The notes below the pieces were generated by a model, which saw only the letters and a list, made by a program, of their open reading frames with translations, was not told where the DNA came from and searched no databases. Below, in pieces: positions 62,365 to 64,000 of a stretch of 64,000 nt of DNA. The stretch is from Luidia sarsii (lineage: Eukaryota > Echinodermata > Asteroidea > Paxillosida > Luidiidae), in contig OX465120.1 of NCBI GenBank assembly GCA_949987565.1, forward strand, positions 6,001,087 to 6,065,086. The letters are read 5' to 3'. Position numbers and translations under genes: made by a program. The stretch's first letter is position 1; every line of letters starts with the position of its first letter.

Positions 62365-64000
62365 ACATTCTCCTCGACGCAAACATCATGTTATATCTAT
62401 GAAGCTAAAAGCACTTTCAAACACCAGTCTATATATACGGTTCACTGTTAAAGCTGGTACATTGTAGGTCCCCAGTCGGATGTCACTTCAATCTCTCTAA
62501 TCTTAGAGGTTGAATTCGAAAATGCTTATAAAATAGATCTGCTCTCGCAGTATTTGACATAGTTTTTCTTCTCATGTTGTTTTCTTCTCATATTGTTTCA
62601 GCAATAATTATCTTCCAGTTTATGCACAATTTATCATGATCGTTTACCGTTTGACTGTTCACTTGCAACCCGTCCGGCCGTCTTCGTGTTTGTTCCCGTT
62701 CCGTAATTAGACACTTCACACTACAAGCCTCGGCTTCCCGCAGATGCCTCCATGCTTATCTTCCTTTATCTTGTGTACAATTAATTTATGGTAATGTTTG
62801 TAAAAATATTTCCGCTTTATATATGTTTAGCTGTTCCCATCAAGCATGGAAATAAATGTGAGTTCGAATTTAATTGAATTGAATTTAGTGCCCATAAGTG
62901 CGAGCATTAACACATTGCATGTTTGACATTAATCCTTTTTATGTTCACTCCCCTACTTCTCTCTCTGCCTCTTTCCCTTTGGTCTTCCCCTCGACTGTCT
63001 TATTCCTCACCAACCCCATGCCCTTCCTTTGATACCACCCTACCAGCTAAACCCGCGGTCAGTTGTCGATCCTCTGTGACCTATCGCAATCGCTTCTCTA
63101 TTTCTTCATAAAATAAAAACACTTTTCCCCTAAATAAGCACTATTGTTAAAACAAAATATTTACTGACATTTTATACCTAAAATTGTGCGTAACGTTCCA
63201 AAACGTTTCTCTTAAAGAAAGAAGGCCTTTGAGAAAGTACCCGATGGATAGGAATAGCTAAGGCTACTGCACTCATCGGGCTACCTACGAATGTCATGAA
63301 ATGGGCACAGCTGTTAGGCTCTCTGTTTCCGTTACTGGTAAAAAAAATAGCTTGCACTGCTTGATTGGTTTGGGAGAAACAAGCGAGGCCACCACCCATT
63401 CCAAAAATCAACGGCGACGCGTCCCCAGTAATATGCTTAGACACTCTGCCCTGGCCTGCGCGTTACGACCAATTGCATAATGCTTAAACCCGATTACTGC
63501 CTTGAAGAGCGCCTGCCAATTGCGCGTTCTCGTTAACGCCTAACATTGTTACATTCCCACCCAGTCGGCAGTTTAATTGCTGTATAAAATCCCCACTCAG
63601 GCAGATGGGTTCCTTAAAAAGAGGTGATTGGTAGATGTCCTTCCTTTTTTTTTGACGTGGGCTGGGTTAGATTTGATTTCGTGTGCGTGGAGTGGAGTGC
63701 GGTTGCGATCGTTCCTAAATGTCGTATTTGTTTTCTTTGCCCGGCTAGTGCCGGTACTCGATCACGGTGAATGGTAAGGAGGGGGGGGGTAGCACTCCGC
63801 TTGGTCGGGGGACGTTTCCTCCCTCCAGCCGGCGGGTCAAGAGGCGGTCTGCCCGCTCGGACTCCGATATGCGCCGGCACATCGTCCGGGGTGGCTGCTA
63901 AATTAAGCGATCGCGGCCCGGCCACTTCAGGCTCCCGGTCGATCTAGCCGGCCGCGTCTATCCCCATTAATAAATATGAGGCAACGGATACCCGGCTTTC
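62365..64000. other. intergenic to window end
   Basis: A PLE UTR relic lies at about 62930-63070 (CCCCTACTTCTCTCTCTGCC, CTACCAGC) and a stray CCTTTGAGAAAG at about 63225. The last 200 bp are CpG-rich (GCCGGCGGG, GCGATCGCGGCCCGGCC) and could be the edge of a regulatory region or another repeat. No coding exon supported. Confidence 0.35.

Noticed and set aside
63614..63925. 103-codon minus-strand frame near the window end
   Set aside because: Arg/Pro-rich translation typical of CpG-rich non-coding DNA, no recognisable domain.

Overview
This window is eukaryotic, from an animal with a compact-intron, repeat-rich genome. Introns have GT/AG borders, coding exons are 64-249 bp, and Penelope-like retroelements (PLEs), non-LTR retrotransposon fragments, tRNA-derived SINEs and MITEs are dispersed throughout. 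The element mix and the receptor sequence suit a marine invertebrate, probably a deuterostome (echinoderm, hemichordate or amphioxus type). I cannot name the species from sequence alone.

The one clear gene is a class C GPCR of the GABA-B receptor family, on the + strand. Copy B (13239-39763) is complete from start to stop in 16 coding exons and encodes 771 residues: a signal peptide, a Venus-flytrap ligand-binding domain, seven transmembrane helices, and a cytoplasmic tail of only about 49 residues. Family-typical patterns in the transmembrane half look closest to GABBR2. The protein lacks the long coiled-coil tail of vertebrate GABBR1/2. It also appears to lack the N-lobe cysteine pair and the GABA-contacting glutamate. 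Copy A (1-6846) is the 3' end, from exon 9 to stop, of an upstream near-identical tandem paralogue. Its introns have drifted by substitutions and indels, while exon changes are almost all synonymous. Homology between the two units continues past the stop codons to about 9350 (A) and 41630 (B).

Most of the window is repeats. Intron 1 of copy B holds about 6.7 kb of pyrimidine-rich minisatellite: a roughly 100 bp unit, then a 58 bp unit with a 520 bp higher-order duplication. Intron 4 holds 1.7 kb of GAGCA/GGGCA pentamer arrays. The PLE family ranges from a 5'-truncated copy with a GIY-YIG endonuclease ORF (7548-8577) to micro-insertions of 67-374 bp with target-site duplications. Comparing A with B shows that several of these inserted after the duplication. 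The conserved PLE 3' motif can be folded like a hammerhead ribozyme with an altered core. A hairpin MITE nested in intron 15 carries a closer hammerhead-like core.

From 41.6 kb to the end I find no convincing protein-coding exon. That part holds a TATA/CCAAT promoter candidate near 42.9 kb, more PLE tails, a 22 bp minisatellite, purine- and pyrimidine-rich tracts, a Tc1/mariner-like MITE, and a PLE relic broken by an inverted pair of tRNA-like SINEs.
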